Shown here: positions 25,810-34,873 of the stretch, one piece after another
Layout: each line of letters starts with the position of its first letter
Numbering within the stretch: the stretch's first letter is position 1
Assembly (NCBI GenBank): GCA_027459675.1
Contig: DAIDHO010000009.1
Location: 1 to 48,806 of the forward strand
Length of the DNA stretch: 48,806 bases
Direction: 5' to 3'
From: Parachlamydiales bacterium
GTDB lineage: Bacteria > Chlamydiota > Chlamydiia > Chlamydiales > Rhabdochlamydiaceae
Program-made: the position numbers and the translations under genes
The notes under the pieces: model-generated
The model's database searches: none
Seen by the model: only the letters and a program-made list of their open reading frames with translations
Told to the model about the DNA's origin: nothing

Positions 25810-26661
25810 TCATTGAAATCCATCGATAGAAATCATGAGACACAAAAGCGTGACCACAATTAGGGAAAAGCGAAACATCTTATGCGCCCATTTTTCGGAA
25901 CTTGCGGCCTTAAACCCTTGTAGACAAAGCCACAACCACCCGAGGCCCAGAATAAGGGCCACTCCCAGGTAGGCATACCCTGTATAACCAAAGAACGGGA
26001 GTAAAAGGGCAGAAGCAAAAAAGGCAAGTGTGTAAAAGGTCATCCTCACTTTCGTGGGATGAACTCCTTTCACCAAAGGTAGAACAGGAATCGAAGCGGC
26101 TGCGTACTCTTTCGATCGAAAAAGAGCGATCGCAAAAAAATGAGGCATTTGCCATAGAGCAATTATTAGAAAAAGTAAAAACGCTCCCCCATCCAACTGA
26201 TGGCTCACGGCACAATAACCCACCACCGGAGGAACACCCCCGGCAATACTTCCAATCTCTGTTCCATACGTCGTTCGGTATTTAAAAAAAGTGTAGAAAA
26301 AGACATAAATGATAAACCCAAAGAGGGCGATGAAAAGAGCCAGTACATTCGTGAAAAAGAATAAAAGAGCAGAACCTAGCGTCCCTAGAATGATCGCAAA
26401 AATGAGAGCATTTGTGGTAGAGATACTTCCTGTCGCAAGAGGACGTCGTTGGGTCCGCTCCATCTTTTTATCAATTTCACGATCTAAATAATTGTTAGCA
26501 ACACACCCGGCCGCCACGATGAGGGAAAGCCCCCCAATAGCGGCTAAAAAGAGCCCCACCTTGAAATCCCCCTTGGAAGCTAGAGCAAATCCCCCGATCG
26601 CTGTGATAGCATTTCCGATAATAATGCCAGGCTTTGTGAGTTTGAGATATTTAGCGAACAT
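25810..26661 (-). CDS. cyoE: Protoheme IX farnesyltransferase
   Basis: A 283-residue UbiA-type membrane prenyltransferase. The prenyl-diphosphate-binding loop reads NNYLDREIDKKMERTQRRPLA, followed by about eight further hydrophobic helices and the second loop FRSKEYAAASIPVLPLVKG. It converts heme B into heme O for the bo3 oxidase. It is the last gene of cyoABCDE and its start overlaps the cyoD stop by 11 bases. Confidence 0.95.
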   Translation of the reverse strand: MFAKYLKLTKPGIIIGNAITAIGGFALASKGDFKVGLFLAAIGGLSLIVAAGCVANNYLDREIDKKMERTQRRPLATGSISTTNALIFAIILGTLGSALLFFFTNVLALFIALFGFIIYVFFYTFFKYRTTYGTEIGSIAGGVPPVVGYCAVSHQLDGGAFLLFLIIALWQMPHFFAIALFRSKEYAAASIPVLPLVKGVHPTKVRMTFYTLAFFASALLLPFFGYTGYAYLGVALILGLGWLWLCLQGFKAASSEKWAHKMFRFSLIVVTLLCLMISIDGFQ

Positions 26662-26977
26662 CCATTTCCCCAGGCATAACGTTGTAGTTTAAGCTGTACA
26701 TGATCCATAAAGAGCCTATTACGATGATCACAAGCACGAGCATCATGAATAAAAAAACGGTCATTTTCCAGTGAGGTTTTTTTTCCTGTCCAATGCGTAA
26801 AAAAAGAAACAGCTGTACAGTTGCTTGTGCCACTGCCAGCGATGAAATTGTCAACGTAATGTCTTTTAGAGCAAGGAGGTGAAGAGTCACAATGAAGTAG
26901 GTAGCCAATGTGAGAATGAGAGATAAAATAAAACCAACGATATAATACGAAAAATAGGATTTTTCTTCTGCTTCCAT
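26651..26977 (-). CDS. cyoD: Cytochrome bo3 quinol oxidase subunit IV
   Basis: A 108-residue protein with three membrane helices (about residues 9-30, 38-60 and 75-98), the normal size and layout of CyoD. The central TISSLAVAQATVQLFLFLRIG and the WKMTVFLFMMLVLVIIVIGSLW segment match the family. It assists assembly of the copper-heme centre. It follows cyoC after one base and overlaps cyoE. Confidence 0.92.
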   Translation of the reverse strand: MEAEEKSYFSYYIVGFILSLILTLATYFIVTLHLLALKDITLTISSLAVAQATVQLFLFLRIGQEKKPHWKMTVFLFMMLVLVIIVIGSLWIMYSLNYNVMPGEMDVR

Positions 26978-26978
26978 T

Positions 26979-27575
26979 TTATTGGACTCCCCTCATGTAG
27001 ACATAAGTGAAAATAAAAATCCAAACGACATCTAAAAAATGCCAAAACACCCCTAGACAGGAAAGCCGCCTTAAAGTGAAGGATGTCAGTCCTTTGAAAG
27101 CGACTTGCAACATCATGACAATCATCCAGAAAAGACCCACACAAATGTGGGAGCCATGGGTCCCTACCAGGGTGTAAAAAGCAGAGAGAAATCCGCTTCT
27201 TTTCCAGCTGGCTCCCCTGTCGTTAAAATCGATAAATTCCAAAACTTCCATTACGACAAAGGAAATACCGAGTAAAAAGGTAATGAAATACCAGAAAAGC
27301 ACTTTATTTTTGTTATTTTGGCGTGCAGCAATTCCTGCAAGTCCACAACTAAAACTGCTCCCTAAAAGAATGAGAGTTTCTGCAAGCGCATAAGGAGGAG
27401 AAAAAAGCTCATGCGAGGTAGGTCCGCTAAAAACACTATTTTGAAGAACAATATAGGTCGCAAAAAGAGTTCCAAATAGAATGCAGTCTGTCATGATATA
27501 CGTCCAAAAACCGACATTGATCATCGACGCAGAGTCGTGTGGATCCCCATTCCAAACAAGAGATTCTTCTGTCAT
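26979..27575 (-). CDS. cyoC: Cytochrome bo3 quinol oxidase subunit III
   Basis: A 198-residue protein with five membrane helices. It shows the COX3-type FWTYIMTDCILFGTLFATY at the start, LLGSSFSCGLAGIAARQN, and GTHGSHICVGLFWMIVMM, all typical of CyoC. The start overlaps the cyoB stop by ATGA. It is a non-catalytic subunit of the quinol oxidase in the inner membrane. Confidence 0.94.
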   Translation of the reverse strand: MTEESLVWNGDPHDSASMINVGFWTYIMTDCILFGTLFATYIVLQNSVFSGPTSHELFSPPYALAETLILLGSSFSCGLAGIAARQNNKNKVLFWYFITFLLGISFVVMEVLEFIDFNDRGASWKRSGFLSAFYTLVGTHGSHICVGLFWMIVMMLQVAFKGLTSFTLRRLSCLGVFWHFLDVVWIFIFTYVYMRGVQ

Positions 27576-29524
27576 GTAGGATTCTCCATTTTTTCCAGTT
27601 CTTGTGCCGTGATCACATATTCAATATCATCATTCGAAAGACGAATGACTAAAGCTGCAACAATTCCGATCAATGAAACCAACGCCAGCCACATCATATA
27701 CCAGACAAGTGCAAACCCTAAAACCATACTTAACCCCCCTATGATAAGCCCCGCAGGGGTATCTTTAGGGATATGAATATCTTGGTAGTGAAGAGCTTTT
27801 TTAAGATCGGAATGTTTTTGAACCCAAAAAGAGTCGCGTACATGTCCATCTGGAAGAATGGCAAAGTTATAAAGCGGAGGGGGCGACTTTGTAGCCCACT
27901 CAAGCGTTCTTCCATTCCAAGGGTCCCCCGTTGTATCCCGAGTTTGGTTCCGCTCTTTAATGCTGACAATCAGCTGAATCAATTGAGTAATAAAACCGCA
28001 AAAGATACTGACAAATCCCAGGGCCGCCAAAATGAAAAGGGGCTGCCAGCCCATAGATGAATCATAGTGATCAAGACGGCGTGTTGCTCCCATCAGTCCT
28101 AGAATATAAAGTGGCATAAAGGCGAGCAAGAAACCGATGATCCAAAACCAAAAAGCTACTTTTCCGAGCTCTTCATTCAATTTAAATCCGATGATCTTAG
28201 GAAACCAGTAGGCAAAACCGGAGAAATAGGCAAAAAGCACCCCTCCGATCACCATCGAGTGAAAATGTGCAATAAGAAAGAGACTATTATGCACCTGAAA
28301 GTCCACCGGCGCAATCGACATTAAAACACCCGTCATTCCCCCTGTGGAAAAGGTCACCAGAAATCCCATAAACCAAAGCATAGGTGTAGTGAATTTAATA
28401 CGTCCCCTAAACATTGTAAAAAGCCAATTAAAGATCTTTACTCCAGTAGGAACAGCAATCACCATAGTCATAATCCCAAAGAATGCATTGATATTGGCGC
28501 TAGCACCCATCGTAAAGAAGTGGTGGAGCCATACGATAAATGACAAGAAAGTGATCGCAATGATAGCCCAGACCATGGAAACATATCCAAAAAGGTATTT
28601 ATGGGAGAAAGTAGCGACAATTTCTGAATAAATTCCAAAGGCTGGCAACACAAGAATATAAACTTCGGGGTGACCCCATGCCCAAATCAGGTTGATATAC
28701 ATCATTGGATTCCCCCCAAAGCCTGCCGTAAAAAAGTGCATCCCGAGGTATCGGTCCAGCGACAACATCCCAATGGTCGCAGTTAATATAGGAAAAGCAA
28801 AAATAATCAAAACCAACGTTCCTAAGCAGCTCCACACAAAGATCGGCATTTTCATGAGGGTCATACCAGGACAGCGCATTTTAAAAATAGTTACGAGAAA
28901 GTTAATCCCGGAAATTAAACTTCCAATTCCTGCAATTTGAACACTCCAAATCCAATAATCGACTCCTTCACCCGGGTTATATTCGATTCCGGATAAAGGC
29001 GGATAGGCCACCCAGCCGGTAGCTGAAAAGTTCCCGATTAAAAGAGATGTCATCATAAAGGAGGCACCTGAGGCATAAAGCCAAAACCCTACTGAGTTCA
29101 GAAAGGGAAAGGCTACATCCCGTGCTCCAATTTGGAGCGGCAGAACTAAGTTCATGATTCCGAAGACAAATCCCATCCCTACGAAAAAGATCATCGTTGT
29201 GCCATGCGCTGTGAAGATTTGCTGGAAATGATTCGAGGTTAAATACCCCTCGGAAGAGCCCACAGAAAAGACTTGCTGAGCCCGCATCAGCCCCGCGTCA
29301 ACCAAACCCTTAAAGAGCATGATCATGGTAACCACCATGTACATCACGCCGATTTTTTTAGGATCTAAAGAAGTAAGATATTCTCTATAGAGCCACTTCC
29401 AACGCTTATAATAAAATAAAAACGCAATCGTAAGGATAGTGGCCACTAGGGCCATTAGATTAGCCCCCGTGACAATCGGATCGTGTTTAAAGGCCTCCAG
29501 TGTAAGTCTTCCAAAAATATCCAT
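27572..29524 (-). CDS. cyoB: Cytochrome bo3 quinol oxidase subunit I
   Basis: A 650-residue heme-copper oxidase, close to the 663 of E. coli CyoB. It has about 15 membrane helices. Key blocks are FTAHGTTMIFFVGMGF (heme-ligand His), WAWGHPEVYILVLPAFG (CuB His cross-linked to Tyr), WLHHFFTMG (two further CuB His) and AHFHSMVIGG (heme ligands). This is the catalytic subunit that reduces oxygen with ubiquinol-type quinol and pumps protons. It lies one base after cyoA. Confidence 0.96.
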   Translation of the reverse strand: MDIFGRLTLEAFKHDPIVTGANLMALVATILTIAFLFYYKRWKWLYREYLTSLDPKKIGVMYMVVTMIMLFKGLVDAGLMRAQQVFSVGSSEGYLTSNHFQQIFTAHGTTMIFFVGMGFVFGIMNLVLPLQIGARDVAFPFLNSVGFWLYASGASFMMTSLLIGNFSATGWVAYPPLSGIEYNPGEGVDYWIWSVQIAGIGSLISGINFLVTIFKMRCPGMTLMKMPIFVWSCLGTLVLIIFAFPILTATIGMLSLDRYLGMHFFTAGFGGNPMMYINLIWAWGHPEVYILVLPAFGIYSEIVATFSHKYLFGYVSMVWAIIAITFLSFIVWLHHFFTMGASANINAFFGIMTMVIAVPTGVKIFNWLFTMFRGRIKFTTPMLWFMGFLVTFSTGGMTGVLMSIAPVDFQVHNSLFLIAHFHSMVIGGVLFAYFSGFAYWFPKIIGFKLNEELGKVAFWFWIIGFLLAFMPLYILGLMGATRRLDHYDSSMGWQPLFILAALGFVSIFCGFITQLIQLIVSIKERNQTRDTTGDPWNGRTLEWATKSPPPLYNFAILPDGHVRDSFWVQKHSDLKKALHYQDIHIPKDTPAGLIIGGLSMVLGFALVWYMMWLALVSLIGIVAALVIRLSNDDIEYVITAQELEKMENPT

Positions 29525-29525
29525 T

Positions 29526-30392
29526 TTATTTTTCCATAGGCATCATATATTTCATAAGAATACGATCAAAAAGATCATTTACCTGTAATAAATAAGAGGT
29601 TGTAGGGTGATTCTCACTCGGCTGGGCTAGAAAAGCGTAGGTAGCTTCGTTGAGTACTTCTGATGATTGTTGCGTCTTTTTCACCCACTCTTCAAATTCA
29701 TCTTGAGAACACGCCTTGGCCTTAAATATCATCCCTGCAAACCCTGTCCCACTTAAATTGGCTGAGGATCCTGTGAAAACCCCTTCTTGACGAGCAATCA
29801 AATGGAGTTTTGAGCGCATCGCCGGCATCGCGTAAATCTGCCCCCCTAACTGAGGAATCCAAAATGAATTCATAGGAGCATCGGAGGTAATCTCAAAATT
29901 TAAAGGGGTATCCTTTGGAAATTGAAGATAGCTCACCGAAGCAATATGATGATCTGGATAGATAAAGAGCCATTTCCACTGTAGAGCAACGACTTGAATA
30001 CGAATAGGCCGCACCGACGACGCAAGGGGCTTAAAAGGACTCAAATCATAACAACTCTTCCAAGTCAGCACAGATAAAACAGCAATAATGATAAAAGGGA
30101 TAGACCACCAAGCAAATTCGGCCCAATTATTATTTTCCCAGTTGGGGTCATATTTAGCTCGCTTGTTGCCTGCGCGATACCTCCAAGCAATCAAAATGCT
30201 AAAAATGAAAACAGGAATAATCACAATCAACATCAGAAGGGTAGAAATAATGAGTAAATCCCGTTCCTTGGCCGCAACCTCCCCCATCGGAGCCAAAACC
30301 GCAACTGTTCCGATTTCAAAATAAAGGTAGCCTAAAACAGCCAGTGTAAAGAAAATAAAAGCTATTAAAAATATTTTAGTTTTCTTACCCAT
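29526..30392 (-). CDS. cyoA: Cytochrome bo3 quinol oxidase subunit II
   Basis: A 288-residue protein with two N-terminal helices and a periplasmic cupredoxin-like domain. The blocks AWRYRAGNKRAKYDPNWENN, ALQWKWLFIYPDHHIASV, MNSFWIPQLGGQIYAMPAM and SANLSGTGFAGMIFKA follow CyoA closely. The CuA-binding Cys/His set of cytochrome c oxidases is absent, as expected for a quinol oxidase. No lipobox Cys is evident in the first helix, unlike E. coli. The ATG at 30392 is preferred over the TTG at 30413. It is the first gene of the operon. Confidence 0.94.
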   Translation of the reverse strand: MGKKTKIFLIAFIFFTLAVLGYLYFEIGTVAVLAPMGEVAAKERDLLIISTLLMLIVIIPVFIFSILIAWRYRAGNKRAKYDPNWENNNWAEFAWWSIPFIIIAVLSVLTWKSCYDLSPFKPLASSVRPIRIQVVALQWKWLFIYPDHHIASVSYLQFPKDTPLNFEITSDAPMNSFWIPQLGGQIYAMPAMRSKLHLIARQEGVFTGSSANLSGTGFAGMIFKAKACSQDEFEEWVKKTQQSSEVLNEATYAFLAQPSENHPTTSYLLQVNDLFDRILMKYMMPMEK

Positions 30393-30504
30393 CTTTTTCA
30401 GGCTTTTACACAAAGTCTGAATGGATGTCCAGCGGATTATGATTTGAGCTATTTCTCAATGGATCGTTTTCCATAGGAAAAATGCTCGCCCTTAATAAGT
30501 TTTT

Positions 30505-31218
30505 TCAATCGGGACCTTTAGAGGAGATGGATTCAAACAGCCCACAATGTTTAAAAGAATGTAAGACTGTTTTAAGACCTTTTCTCCAGGGAGCTGTCGG
30601 CTTAGACTTCTCTCCAATCAGTAAAAGTTCCGTGCCTTCATAATTCAGAAATTCGCTGGACTCCAGAGGTTTAAACTTCCGAGTTTTAAATTTTTTTTCC
30701 AGAAATTGCGGATACGCTGCTCTTTTCTCTGAGGAAAGTCCTTCATTAGAAGGAGACTCTGGATTTTTGACTTGGACCAAGAAAATCCCATCTTGCTCTA
30801 TTTTAAGCTCCGAATAAAGAGGGTCATAATCTTTTTGTTCTTCTAAATGGAATGCAAAGTGGGTAGTTTTTCCCATTTTCAAAAACAAATATTTCCCCTC
30901 AGCAATGGGACAAGCAGCTGCAAGAGTCCGATGACCTTTCGTTTTAGTCATATAGTGTTGTTCCTCTAAAAGATCGGTAAGTTTATCAGGATTTTTTGCC
31001 ACTTTGGAGACAAAAGCAAACTCAACGTGATGAACATCAGCCGTTGGGAGCTGCTTTTTTCCAATAATGATAGCACGATAAAATTGATTCGATGAATCAT
31101 GTAAAATGAAGAAAAATTTATTGATATCTGCTTTACTTTTAGCCATCGTATGATGAAGCTTGGGTCGATAAAAAAAGTAAATATCTCCTTTTTCTAAAAT
31201 GTTGTATTCATTTTTCAT
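30505..31218 (-). CDS. Conserved hypothetical protein
   Basis: A 237-residue cytosolic-looking protein without signal peptide or membrane segment. It begins with an EKGDIYFFYRPKL block and has conserved-looking FILHDSSNQFYRAIIIGKK, TKTKGHRTLAAACPIAEGKY, FLVQVKNPESP, YPQFLEKKFKTRKF and LNYEGTELLLIGE blocks. I recall this order of blocks from an unnamed family present in various bacteria; no function is known to me. AAGGGGGG precedes the ATG. The small basic gene at 31231 lies upstream by 12 bases on the same strand, so they form an operon; cyoA lies 112 bases downstream. Confidence 0.7.
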   Translation of the reverse strand: MKNEYNILEKGDIYFFYRPKLHHTMAKSKADINKFFFILHDSSNQFYRAIIIGKKQLPTADVHHVEFAFVSKVAKNPDKLTDLLEEQHYMTKTKGHRTLAAACPIAEGKYLFLKMGKTTHFAFHLEEQKDYDPLYSELKIEQDGIFLVQVKNPESPSNEGLSSEKRAAYPQFLEKKFKTRKFKPLESSEFLNYEGTELLLIGEKSKPTAPWRKGLKTVLHSFKHCGLFESISSKGPD

Positions 31219-31230
31219 GAGATACCCCCC

Positions 31231-31512
31231 TTATTTTTTAATCTTTCTTTTTAAATCGCTTTGTACCTTTCGAATCCCGGCAATCTCTTGTAAAAGCTCA
31301 TTGTCCGTTCGAGGGATGGAAAAATCTTGTCTTTGAGGGCGTGATTGCTTGGCAAGAAAAGAGCCTCTCTTTACATTAGGATGATTGAAGCGCTTATTAG
31401 GGCCCCGATGAGCTGACGCACTTTTAGCAGGTTGAAGAAGAACTTCTTTTAAATGACTTTGGGCAACGCTTCGATGCTTATCCAAAGGATTCTTTTTCTT
31501 TCGATTCACCAT
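31231..31512 (-). CDS. Small basic hypothetical protein
   Basis: A 93-residue Lys/Arg/Gln-rich protein (MVNRKKKNPLDKHRSVAQSH) with a C-terminal helical segment (NELLQEIAGIRKVQSDLKRK). A strong Shine-Dalgarno GGGAGGGG precedes the ATG. It lies 12 bases before the conserved hypothetical gene on the same strand. No family recognised; nucleic-acid binding is plausible from charge only. Confidence 0.6.
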   Translation of the reverse strand: MVNRKKKNPLDKHRSVAQSHLKEVLLQPAKSASAHRGPNKRFNHPNVKRGSFLAKQSRPQRQDFSIPRTDNELLQEIAGIRKVQSDLKRKIKK

Positions 31513-31889
31513 TATCCCCTCCCCTTTATCGTTTAATTAAAAATCAATTCTAACAAACATTAATTATGAATTATGGAATCTTCATTTATATATTCATATA
31601 AAAAAAGGTCATAAAAGAACGGCCCTAGCCAATTCCCCTAGCCACCAATCATGGGGGATTTCGAATAGATGATGGCTCATTTTTCTGAAGTCTTTTGTTA
31701 CACTTCCTCAACGGCTTTATTCAAATCATCCTCACAGTCCAACCCGTTCAGGGCCACCCGAGTTTGCAAGCAATCTCTAAAATTCTTCACAACAAATCAT
31801 CCGTTTTTTCAAGCAAAGCAGATTTCGAAAGATCCCTAATACAAATATTGTGCAAAGTGCTTATAATTAGGAAAAGAGAAAGAGGATAT
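31513..31889. other. Intergenic stretch upstream of the nucleotide translocase
   Basis: No gene supported, although the translocase frame stays open back to 31695. CCTAGCCAATTC / CCTAGCCACCAA near 31624-31648 is a short direct repeat. A -10-like TATAAT at 31862-31867, 22 bases before the translocase ATG, could be its promoter, but no good -35 is seen. Confidence 0.35.
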
Positions 31890-33287
31890 ATGCATTATTT
31901 GTTTAGATTTTTTCAGTGGCTCTGTAAATTCAATTTTGGAAATTTCGAAAAAGAAGAATTTAAAAAATTTCTCCGAATGGGTCTTATTTTTGCCCTTATC
32001 ATCGGCGTCTATTGGACCCTCCGGCCCTTAAAGGATGCGGTTTTTATCCAGCTCGTCGACAAACTTCATCTTCCATTTGCTAAAACCGTTTCGGTGATTG
32101 CACTCCTGCCTCTTGTGATGTTCTACACGAAGCTCTTAGAAAAGAATTCTAGAGAGAGAATGTTAAAAATTCTCCCCGCCTTCTATGGAATCACAGTTCT
32201 AATCTTCAGTGTTTTCATGTATTTTGCTCAAGCACCGCAGGAGGTGATTGAAGCCCGTTCGACAATCGCTTTTCTTGCTACACGAGGTCTCGGATATTTA
32301 TGGTATCTCTTTGTTGAAAGCTTTGGCTCTCTTGTCGTTGCTCTATTCTGGGCATTTTCTGCAGACACTACCGACCCTACTTCGGCCAAACGCGGCTTTC
32401 CGCTTGTTGTTGCAATTGGTCAAATGGGAGGGATCCTTTTGCCTTTCACTGTAGGAGGACTTCCCCACCGTTTAGGTCTTTCGACTGATACCCTTTCGAT
32501 TGTCTGTCTTGGGATACTCATTTTGTTGATTATTCCCGTGGTGCAATACTTTCTCCGAGCCACCCCTCGTCATCTCCTAAAGTCTTTTGAAGGCACGAAT
32601 GAGAAAAAAGAAGAAAGTAAACAAGAGCCGGGTTTCTTAGAAGGTCTTAAACTGATGATCAAACATAAATATCTGCTAGGCATCTTTGCCTCCAATTTCA
32701 TTTATGAAGTCGTCGTAACCATTTTCGATTTCAATTTCAAAGTAGCAGCAGGCGAGCACTTCACAGGAGTGGCGCTCAGTCACTACCTAAGCCTATATGG
32801 CTCGAGTGTCAATATCGTTTCCCTCTTGTGCCTTTTATTAGGTATTAGTAATGTCACTCGCTTTTTAGGTGTAGGAGTAGCACTTGCAGCTATGCCTATA
32901 ATTGTCGGCTTTGCCCTGTTTGGGTTTCTGACACTTAACAGCCTCTCCTTTTTATTTTATCTCATGGTCGGCTCGAAAGCAATTAACTATGCTTTAAATG
33001 GCCCAGCCTTGAAACAGCTGTATATTCCCACAACGCCCGATGTACGCTTTAAAGCCCAAGCTTGGATTGAAACCTTTGGCTCCCGTGCCTCCAAAGAGGC
33101 AGGGTCGCTCTTCAATATGCTGCTTGCTCCTCTTCAAAAAGCATTTGGAAATGTTATAGGAAGAGGTCAATATTTGATGTTGAGCGGATGCTTTGGATTC
33201 CCACTCTTAGCCTTCTGGTTTATAACAGCGATTTTCTTGGGTAGAACTTTCAAGAAGGCGATTCAAGAGAAGAAAGTGGTTTGCTAA
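31890..33287 (+). CDS. ADP/ATP translocase (TLC/NTT-family nucleotide transporter)
   Basis: A 465-residue membrane protein with about 11-12 helices. The family signature appears near the start: KFLRMGLIFALIIGVYWTLR followed by PLKDAVFIQLV, then LPFAKTVSVIALLPLVMFYTKL. Later blocks KAINYALNGPALKQLYIPTT and RFKAQAWIETFGSRASKEAG are typical of TLC proteins. Such carriers exchange host ATP for ADP or import other nucleotides; which substrate this one uses cannot be read from sequence. It is somewhat shorter than C. trachomatis Npt1 (about 528). AGAGG before the ATG at 31890 supports this start over the longer frame. Its last 38 bases overlap the convergent kinase-like gene. Confidence 0.93.
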   Translation: MHYLFRFFQWLCKFNFGNFEKEEFKKFLRMGLIFALIIGVYWTLRPLKDAVFIQLVDKLHLPFAKTVSVIALLPLVMFYTKLLEKNSRERMLKILPAFYGITVLIFSVFMYFAQAPQEVIEARSTIAFLATRGLGYLWYLFVESFGSLVVALFWAFSADTTDPTSAKRGFPLVVAIGQMGGILLPFTVGGLPHRLGLSTDTLSIVCLGILILLIIPVVQYFLRATPRHLLKSFEGTNEKKEESKQEPGFLEGLKLMIKHKYLLGIFASNFIYEVVVTIFDFNFKVAAGEHFTGVALSHYLSLYGSSVNIVSLLCLLLGISNVTRFLGVGVALAAMPIIVGFALFGFLTLNSLSFLFYLMVGSKAINYALNGPALKQLYIPTTPDVRFKAQAWIETFGSRASKEAGSLFNMLLAPLQKAFGNVIGRGQYLMLSGCFGFPLLAFWFITAIFLGRTFKKAIQEKKVVC

Positions 33288-34122
33288 AAGCACCTTTATA
33301 AACTTCTTCGAAGTGACTGTAGAGCTCAGGAGATAGGTTTTGTAACCATGCTTTAAAATCGGAGGAAATTTGAGGCGCTCGGACAGCTCCATGATGCAGC
33401 CGTCCAATATCAATTTCAATAGCTTGTGTGTTAAGAAAAGCATAGTTTTTGCTGAAATTTGGATCCCGATCAGCTACTCCCTTCTTACATCGCTTTTTCA
33501 AAAGATGCACAAGAGATGTCAAAGATGCTTGAGCTGCCGAGACATTCCCTTCTTTGACATATCGCTCGAGGGTTGAATAGACACTATCTCCCTTTTTTTG
33601 CAGAATAAATGCATACTCTCCTAAAGAGACTTCGTGAGGCTTCTTGTTTGCATCGATCAATGTGGCAGTGAAAGGAAGAGGTGTTTTATCCAGATGAACG
33701 AGAATAAGGCCTGTCTCCTCCCGAAGCTCATTAAAGGCGATTTGATAACTTGTAAAATCTTTTACACAGCTATTTCGTTTTGCCATTATCTTCTTTGTTG
33801 TATAAGGTAGGGGAGGAAAAAGTCGCATCCAAAAAGGGACGTGAAATCTTTTTTTCTTAAGAAACTTTAGGACCGAATGGCCATCCTCGCTGAAGAAAAC
33901 ATAGGCTTGAGCACCACAACCCATATAAGTAAACGGCTGGGATAAAATAGTTTGAATGTGCTTCTCCTCCTGCGAGGTAATAGAATCAAGGGCCCATTTT
34001 TTATCCGAAACACGAGCCACCTGAGAAAATGAAAATGCGGAATTCTGTATCCCAAAATCAGACATCCACAAAAGAAGGGAGACGAGTACCATAACCATTA
34101 AGATAATTGTTTTTTTTTGCAT
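33250..34122 (-). CDS. Membrane-anchored or exported protein-kinase-like protein
   Basis: A 290-residue protein with one N-terminal hydrophobic segment (residues 5-19, TIILMVMVLVSLLLW). The rest shows a kinase-like series: a glycine-rich loop YMGCGAQAYVFF (67-77), a VLKFLKKK strand with a candidate ATP-binding Lys86, an acidic helix FNELREE near 134, a catalytic-loop-like GVADRDPNFSKNYAF (215-229) and a DFG-like IEIDIGR with Asp238. The spacing is that of small kinases, but the catalytic loop is atypical, so activity is uncertain. It is divergent from a SET gene 22 bases away, and its 3' end overlaps the translocase gene by 38 bases. An effector or sensor role is an inference. Confidence 0.55.
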   Translation of the reverse strand: MQKKTIILMVMVLVSLLLWMSDFGIQNSAFSFSQVARVSDKKWALDSITSQEEKHIQTILSQPFTYMGCGAQAYVFFSEDGHSVLKFLKKKRFHVPFWMRLFPPLPYTTKKIMAKRNSCVKDFTSYQIAFNELREETGLILVHLDKTPLPFTATLIDANKKPHEVSLGEYAFILQKKGDSVYSTLERYVKEGNVSAAQASLTSLVHLLKKRCKKGVADRDPNFSKNYAFLNTQAIEIDIGRLHHGAVRAPQISSDFKAWLQNLSPELYSHFEEVYKGAFSKPLSSLESPS

Positions 34123-34144
34123 AGAAAATTAGTGTAACAGAAAA

Positions 34145-34765
34145 ATGAATGACCGAATATTTAAATTATTTCCAGATCAAAAATTTTTTACTATTCCTGA
34201 ACTTGAAAAGAGACTTCAATACAGACACCTTTATTCTAACCTATTTGAAACATCTTCTGATAAGGAAAAAGTGAAACAGAAAGGCCTAGAGCAAGTAAAA
34301 AAAGGGCTTATTGCCCCTTATGCTCTAGAATGGGGCGCTACATTTAAGACGGAAATTTTAAAGGCTTTTATTCCGAATGTTTCCATTCGCTGGATCCACC
34401 CTTCGGTGGGTTATGGGCTTTTTGCTGAAGAGACTATCGAAAAAGATCAATACGTCGGAGAATATACAGGTATTATCCGCAGGAATAATCGGAGGTATTT
34501 TGAACCGCTCAATGGATATTGTTATGAATATCCTATCCAAGATGAGATAGGCCGCAGTTATGTTATTGATGCAACAGCTGGATGTCTTACCCGCTTCATC
34601 AATCACAGCACATCCCCTAATTTAAAACCTTATCATGTTTACAAAGATGGCTTTTATCATTTGATTTTTTTGGCTTTAAAAGGAATTGAGGTGGGCGCCC
34701 AACTCTTGTATGATTATGGAGAAAGCTATTGGTATCTCCGTGAAAGTCCCGCCAGCCTTTCATAA
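34145..34765 (+). CDS. SET-domain protein lysine methyltransferase (NUE-like)
   Basis: A 206-residue protein. After an N-terminal helical part of about 75 residues the SET domain shows SVGYGLFAEETIEKDQYVGE (87-106), the catalytic and cofactor motif RFINHSTSPN (150-159), and the closing LLYDYGESYW (187-196). The pre-/post-SET Cys clusters of eukaryotic enzymes are absent. Chlamydial NUE is a secreted SET protein of similar size that methylates histones, so this is a candidate host-directed effector, though methylation of bacterial proteins is possible. It is divergent from the kinase-like gene with only 22 bases between starts. Confidence 0.87.
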   Translation: MNDRIFKLFPDQKFFTIPELEKRLQYRHLYSNLFETSSDKEKVKQKGLEQVKKGLIAPYALEWGATFKTEILKAFIPNVSIRWIHPSVGYGLFAEETIEKDQYVGEYTGIIRRNNRRYFEPLNGYCYEYPIQDEIGRSYVIDATAGCLTRFINHSTSPNLKPYHVYKDGFYHLIFLALKGIEVGAQLLYDYGESYWYLRESPASLS

Positions 34766-34873
34766 AATTCCACTCTTTGAGCGACCCTGCAGGGGAAAGC
34801 GTATTAGACCGATTCCCGTTCGGATTGAGCGGTAAAATTTTGTCCACATTTGAAAATTTCATCTAAATAGCTT

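Noticed and set aside
31695-31889. Longer N-terminus for the nucleotide translocase
   Set aside because: The extra 65 residues do not resemble the family, and AGAGG precedes the ATG at 31890.
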